Source: Nitrospirillum sp034653355
Lineage (GTDB): Bacteria; Pseudomonadota; Alphaproteobacteria; Azospirillales; Azospirillaceae
NCBI RefSeq assembly: GCF_034653355.1
Contig: NZ_JAYEER010000001.1
Coordinates: forward strand, 1,116,001-1,180,000
Direction of reading: 5' to 3'
Length of the DNA stretch: 64,000 bases
The notes under the pieces are model-generated. The model was not told the DNA's origin, did no database searches, and saw only the letters and a program-made list of their open reading frames with translations. Below, in pieces: positions 60,600 to 64,000 of the stretch (the stretch's first letter is position 1; each line of letters starts with the position of its first letter). A program made the translations under genes and the position numbers.

Positions 60600-61421
60600 A
60601 TGGAAAGATTAAACAATCACATTTTGCCCGTGCTGCGAACCATGCCCGACGGACCGTTTCGCGCGCCCCTGCTGAGGGCTTTCGCCAACCACGCGTCGGA
60701 GTTCGCCGCCATCGAGAATGGTTTCCGGGACCTGACCTCGCGCCGGCATGACGGCGAAACCCTGCGCCGTTTCTTCGGAAGCTGGAGCCAGACCAACAAC
60801 AGCGCCATGACCGTGGCCGGCATCAGCAACCGCCTGACCTTGAAGCTGCACCGCGGCGAACCCGTGCTGGACCAGCAATCCCTGCTGCAGGCCCTGGTTT
60901 CCCTGCATCGCATCATCGACGAAGACTTGGCGGTGACGCACAAGATCCTGCATTCGAAGATGTTCCACACCATGGCGACCGACATCGTCGGTGACGACGC
61001 CTGGCTCCAGACCCGCTACATCGACCGGAGCGCCACCGAGTTCAAGACATGGAAGGACCACATGTCCTTGCGCGAACCCGATATCGCGTTGGGCCTGCTG
61101 ACCACGCTGGCGCATGAGATCTACACGCATGGCGAGGTGGAGTTCATCCTGCCCCTGTTTCGGCAGTGGCTGATCCAACACTTCCACTACACGGAAGAAG
61201 ACACCGCCCGTCCCCTGCGCTGGATCGCCGTGCATTGCGGCGGCACGGAGAAGAACCACTTCTTCCATGCGATGAATACCTTGAACCACTACGCGCGGGC
61301 GTTCGAGGTCGACTGGGGTGCCTATGATCTGGCCGGAATCGTGGGCCAGTACCTGCAAAAGAAGGCCGCCGTTCTCCAGGCGCTGTTTCCCTGCCCCGAA
61401 CATGTTTACGAACATGCGTGA
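60600..61421 (+). CDS. Putative haem-oxygenase-like (HDO/CADD-type) iron-dependent oxidase
   Basis: A 273-aa all-helical protein. His and acidic residues are spaced as in metal-binding helices: LHRIIDEDLAVTHKILHS, AHEIYTHGEVEFI, and HCGGTEKNHFFHAMNTLNHY with Glu-x2-His-x2-His. This fits the haem-oxygenase-like diiron oxidase superfamily only loosely; I could not match every ligand. The start at 60600 has GGGGAT 7 nt upstream; ATG 60573 is an alternative. It is coupled to an ATP-grasp gene, as expected for a biosynthetic operon. Confidence 0.45.
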   Translation: MERLNNHILPVLRTMPDGPFRAPLLRAFANHASEFAAIENGFRDLTSRRHDGETLRRFFGSWSQTNNSAMTVAGISNRLTLKLHRGEPVLDQQSLLQALVSLHRIIDEDLAVTHKILHSKMFHTMATDIVGDDAWLQTRYIDRSATEFKTWKDHMSLREPDIALGLLTTLAHEIYTHGEVEFILPLFRQWLIQHFHYTEEDTARPLRWIAVHCGGTEKNHFFHAMNTLNHYARAFEVDWGAYDLAGIVGQYLQKKAAVLQALFPCPEHVYEHA

Positions 61422-62586
61422 CGGACCGTGCCCCATCCTGGTTGAAACGGGCGGCGCCAGGGTGGGGGCGTCGCTTCCCATGGTCGGCGGATTGCGCCAT
61501 GGGGAGGTGTGTTCCGACCGTGCCGTCGCCCTTTCAGCCGCCTACCGCGACCAGATGCAGGGGTTGGCCGGCTTGCTCGACATTGCCTTGCGGGCGGTGG
61601 TGCAGCGGTATTTCCTGGATGCCCGTATCCGGGCCATCTATTCCTTGCCGCCGGATCTGGAGGGCATCCTGAGGCTGGCCGCGCCCACACCCTATCGCGT
61701 GGGATGGTACAGGCCTGATTTCATCCTGGACGGGGACGGCACGGCGCGGATCTGCGAGATTGGCGCGCGGTATCCACTGAACGGCTGGATGGTCAGCCGC
61801 GCCTGGTCGTGCGGGCAGTCGGATTTTTGGGATGATCTGTGCGCGCCCTACAGGCCGGGCCAAACCGTGGCGCTGGTCCATGGCCGGGAACCCAGCGGCG
61901 AGATCGACTATCTGTCGGACCATCTGCAGCGGACGGACGTCGGCTTCATCGCCATACGGCCGGGCGATCTCAGCCTGCTGGACGGGCGTCCGCATGCCCA
62001 GGGCCGGACGCTGGACCATCTGATCCTGCAGTTGGACCGCAGCGAGTTGCCGGCGCTGGATCCCGGTGTCCTGGCCCACATCGTCGCCCACGGCGCCTAC
62101 TTCAACGATGTGCGGACCGTGATCCTGGTGCATGACAAGCGCGTACTGGCGGTCTTGTCCGATGCCGCCATCATGCGTGACGCCATGCCTGCGGACCTGT
62201 ACGCGCGGTTGCGCCCGCACCTCATCACCTCGGTCTGCGCCCGCTCGGCGAGGGAGGCCGAACGGCTGCTGCGCTACGGCGGGGATTGGATCGCCAAGCC
62301 CAGCAGCGGCGGGCGCGGCATCGGCACCCTGGTACGCTCGGCCTGTGGCGAGGCGGAGTGGGCCGAGCGGGTGCGGCGTGACTGGCCGCATCTGATGTTC
62401 CAGCCCTATCTGGACCAGCTCGACTTCATGGATCCGGATTTCCCCGGCCCCATTCACATGGTCGGCATGCTGCTGTGCCGGGACGCCCATTGCTATGGCA
62501 ATGGCATGTTCCGCGGGTCGACCGACGCGGTGATCAACCTGCATCAACAGCGGGGCAAGCTCTATCGGTGCGAGGTGGCGCCATGA
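61414..62586 (+). CDS. Circularly permuted ATP-grasp ligase (glutathionylspermidine-synthase-like)
   Basis: A 390-aa protein. Elements of an ATP-grasp fold appear in permuted order: the acidic metal site first (YRPDFILDGDG and ICEIGARYPLNGW, Glu115) and the ATP-binding lysine and glycine loop later (DWIAKPSSGGRGIGTL, Lys295), then MFQPYLDQLDF near the end. That order is typical of GSP-synthase-like ligases, which join a carboxylate to an amine. The start at 61414 overlaps the oxidase stop by 8 nt (61402 possible). The stop overlaps the next start by 4 nt. Confidence 0.6.
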   Translation: MRDGPCPILVETGGARVGASLPMVGGLRHGEVCSDRAVALSAAYRDQMQGLAGLLDIALRAVVQRYFLDARIRAIYSLPPDLEGILRLAAPTPYRVGWYRPDFILDGDGTARICEIGARYPLNGWMVSRAWSCGQSDFWDDLCAPYRPGQTVALVHGREPSGEIDYLSDHLQRTDVGFIAIRPGDLSLLDGRPHAQGRTLDHLILQLDRSELPALDPGVLAHIVAHGAYFNDVRTVILVHDKRVLAVLSDAAIMRDAMPADLYARLRPHLITSVCARSAREAERLLRYGGDWIAKPSSGGRGIGTLVRSACGEAEWAERVRRDWPHLMFQPYLDQLDFMDPDFPGPIHMVGMLLCRDAHCYGNGMFRGSTDAVINLHQQRGKLYRCEVAP

Positions 62587-63512
62587 GCCTGTCGGTCGTC
62601 ATGCCACTCTATAATCGGGAAGATTACGTAGAGGAGGCCTTGGCCTCCCTGGCAAGCCAAACCCATCTGCCCCGCGAAGTGATCGTGGTGGATGACGCCT
62701 CGACCGACGATGGCGCGCGGTTGGCCCAGGCGGGCCTGGACCGTCTGGCCGCGCTTGGGGTCGCGCGGACGGAATTGCTGCGCCTACCGGCCAATGGGGG
62801 GCCCAGCGCCGCGCGTAATCGTGGCCTGGAGCGCGCCGGCGGCACGGTCCTGGCGTTCCTGGACGCTGACGACTGCTGGCGCGAGGATTGCTGCAGCGAA
62901 ATCCTGCGCTGCCTGCAGGGGTACGGCCTGGACCTGCTGGTGCTGGGGTTCGCTGCCTCGAGGCGGGGCGATTATTTCCCGGACCTGGCCGCCCTGCGGG
63001 ACGAGGCCGTGTCGCTGGAGGGGGCGTTGCATCGTCTGCCCCGCGTGACGGCCAGCGCCAGCCATCCGGACTTCTTCATGGGGCGCGCCAGCAACGTGGC
63101 CGTGCGCCGTAGCGTCATCGGGAATGAGCGCTTCGCGGAAGGCTGCCATGTGAATGAGAACATCGATTTCTGGTACCGCGTCGCCAAGGGCGTCGCCAAA
63201 GGCGGCGACACCCCGGCCCGGGTGGGGTTGCTGGCGGAGCCGCTGGTCCGTTACCGGATCCTGCCGGACAGCCTGTCCCATCGGCGGTGTCAAGATTGGC
63301 GCCAGTTGCAGATCCCGCCCAGCCTTGAGCGCTTCCGACACAGCGACGACGCCGACGACCGCCGGCTGTGCCGCACCTTAGGGCAGCGTTGGCTGACCTT
63401 CGCCATGGACAGCCTGCCGGACGATGCCCAGCGCGCCGCGTTCTGCGGCGCCCACGGCGCCCTGCTGAGCCATTTCGATATCGATCTGCCATTGTTATGG
63501 AGGGCGGCATGA
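62583..63512 (+). CDS. Family 2 glycosyltransferase
   Basis: A 309-aa inverting GT-A enzyme: SVVMPLYNREDYVEEALASL, VIVVDDASTDDG, PANGGPSAARNRGLERA and the metal-binding DxD at Asp94/Asp96 (FLDADDCW). There is no membrane segment. It is translationally coupled on both sides (ATGA overlaps), so it belongs to the oxidase/ATP-grasp/ligase operon and may glycosylate its product. Confidence 0.88.
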   Translation: MSLSVVMPLYNREDYVEEALASLASQTHLPREVIVVDDASTDDGARLAQAGLDRLAALGVARTELLRLPANGGPSAARNRGLERAGGTVLAFLDADDCWREDCCSEILRCLQGYGLDLLVLGFAASRRGDYFPDLAALRDEAVSLEGALHRLPRVTASASHPDFFMGRASNVAVRRSVIGNERFAEGCHVNENIDFWYRVAKGVAKGGDTPARVGLLAEPLVRYRILPDSLSHRRCQDWRQLQIPPSLERFRHSDDADDRRLCRTLGQRWLTFAMDSLPDDAQRAAFCGAHGALLSHFDIDLPLLWRAA

Positions 63513-64000
63513 GCCCGGATGCAGGCTGGATCGGGTCGGTGGGCTGTGAGGGCCGCGCCGTGGACGACATGATGGCGCATGCCTTCCAGAGCGCACGTCG
63601 CCATCCCTTTTGGCGCCACCTCTACCGGCGGTGCGGCGGTTGGCGTGACGCGCCCGTATGCCAGAAGGGCGATCTGCTGGCGGCGTTGGACGGCTTTTCC
63701 CCCGCAGGGGAAGAGCGGGGGGTGTACCTGGTGCGCTCCGGCGGCAGTGCCGGCGGCGGCCCCCTGATCTTTCCCGTCGACATCGCGGAAAACCATGCCC
63801 AACGGCAGGCCTTGGCGGAGCATCTGCTGGCCCGCGGGGTGTTCACGCCCCGTTCGGTGGTGCTGAACCTTTTCGCCTACACCGGCCTCTATCGCACGGC
63901 GGCCATCGTGGACGACCTGCTGGAGCGGTGCCACGCCACCACCGTGCCGATGAGCGCGCAGTCCCCTTATGGCGACATGCGGGCGGCGGCGGAGCTGTTC
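63509..64000 (+). CDS. Adenylate-forming ligase (phenylacetate-CoA ligase-like), N-terminal part
   Basis: An open frame of 164 codons runs to the right edge from ATG 63509, overlapping the glycosyltransferase stop by 4 nt. It begins MSPDAGWIGSVGCEG. The glycine/serine-rich phosphate-binding loop VRSGGSAGGGPLIF is followed by VVLNLFAYTGLYRTA, as in PaaK/CapK-type AMP-forming ligases. It would activate an acid for the pathway. The rest lies outside the window. Confidence 0.6.
   Translation, partial: MSPDAGWIGSVGCEGRAVDDMMAHAFQSARRHPFWRHLYRRCGGWRDAPVCQKGDLLAALDGFSPAGEERGVYLVRSGGSAGGGPLIFPVDIAENHAQRQALAEHLLARGVFTPRSVVLNLFAYTGLYRTAAIVDDLLERCHATTVPMSAQSPYGDMRAAAELF

Noticed and set aside
1..64000. 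CRISPR arrays, tRNA/rRNA genes, transposases, phage genes
   Set aside because: Both strands were scanned by eye for regular short repeats and characteristic sequences. None was found that I could support.

Overview
The window is about 64 kb of GC-rich DNA. It carries TonB-dependent receptors, a urea ABC operon, a heterotetrameric sarcosine oxidase and many short gene overlaps (ATGA type), which points to an alphaproteobacterium. My best guess is Rhodospirillales, perhaps an Azospirillaceae relative; this is inferred from gene content and not proven. No rRNA, tRNA, CRISPR array or intact insertion sequence was seen.

Layout. 1-12.2 kb is a nitrogen (urea) module: the start of an acyl-CoA synthetase at the left edge, urtABCDE, a truncated VapC toxin with its antitoxin, a LuxR-type response regulator, a very large NCS1-transporter/histidine-kinase/receiver hybrid, and an outer-membrane porin. 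One 16-17 bp motif recurs upstream of urtA, the kinase and the porin, so these units look like one regulon. 12.4-13.3 kb holds a stand-alone NmrA-like protein. 13.4-25.0 kb looks like an amino-galactose (GalNAc/galactosamine-type) utilisation locus: Tat-exported clan GH-D glycosidase, DeoR repressor, EamA permease, GatZ-like protein, AgaS-like deaminase/isomerase, BadF-type sugar kinase, TonB receptor with an in-frame stop in its signal peptide, and exported amidohydrolase. 25.2-26.9 kb is a small copper-associated operon. 26.9-27.8 kb has no intact gene, only a receptor remnant.

27.8-37.2 kb is a LysR regulator followed by an operon that suggests peptide uptake and processing: STN-type TonB receptor, SbmA/YddA-like ABC protein (frameshifted), TldE, TldD, thioredoxin and an unrecognised protein. 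37.3-46.2 kb is one-carbon metabolism: TetR, purU (frameshifted), soxBDAG, an MFS carrier and an XRE-cupin regulator. 46.2-60.3 kb resembles the microcystin-degradation (mlr) genes without mlrA: a D-serine-dehydratase-like enzyme, MFS carrier, two MlrC-family M81 proteins, M19 dipeptidase, two membrane-anchored S12 serine hydrolases, a TonB receptor and a TetR with matching operators in front of both hydrolase units. A plausible job is uptake and breakdown of peptides containing D- or N-methyl residues, with sarcosine passing to the sox genes; this is inference.

60.6-64 kb is the start of a tightly coupled operon running off the window: a possible haem-oxygenase-like oxidase, a circularly permuted ATP-grasp ligase, a GT2 glycosyltransferase and an adenylate-forming ligase. 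It looks like a small biosynthetic cluster that I do not recognise. Two genes (the ABC protein and purU) are each broken by one missing G in a G run, so base-calling error should be considered for both.
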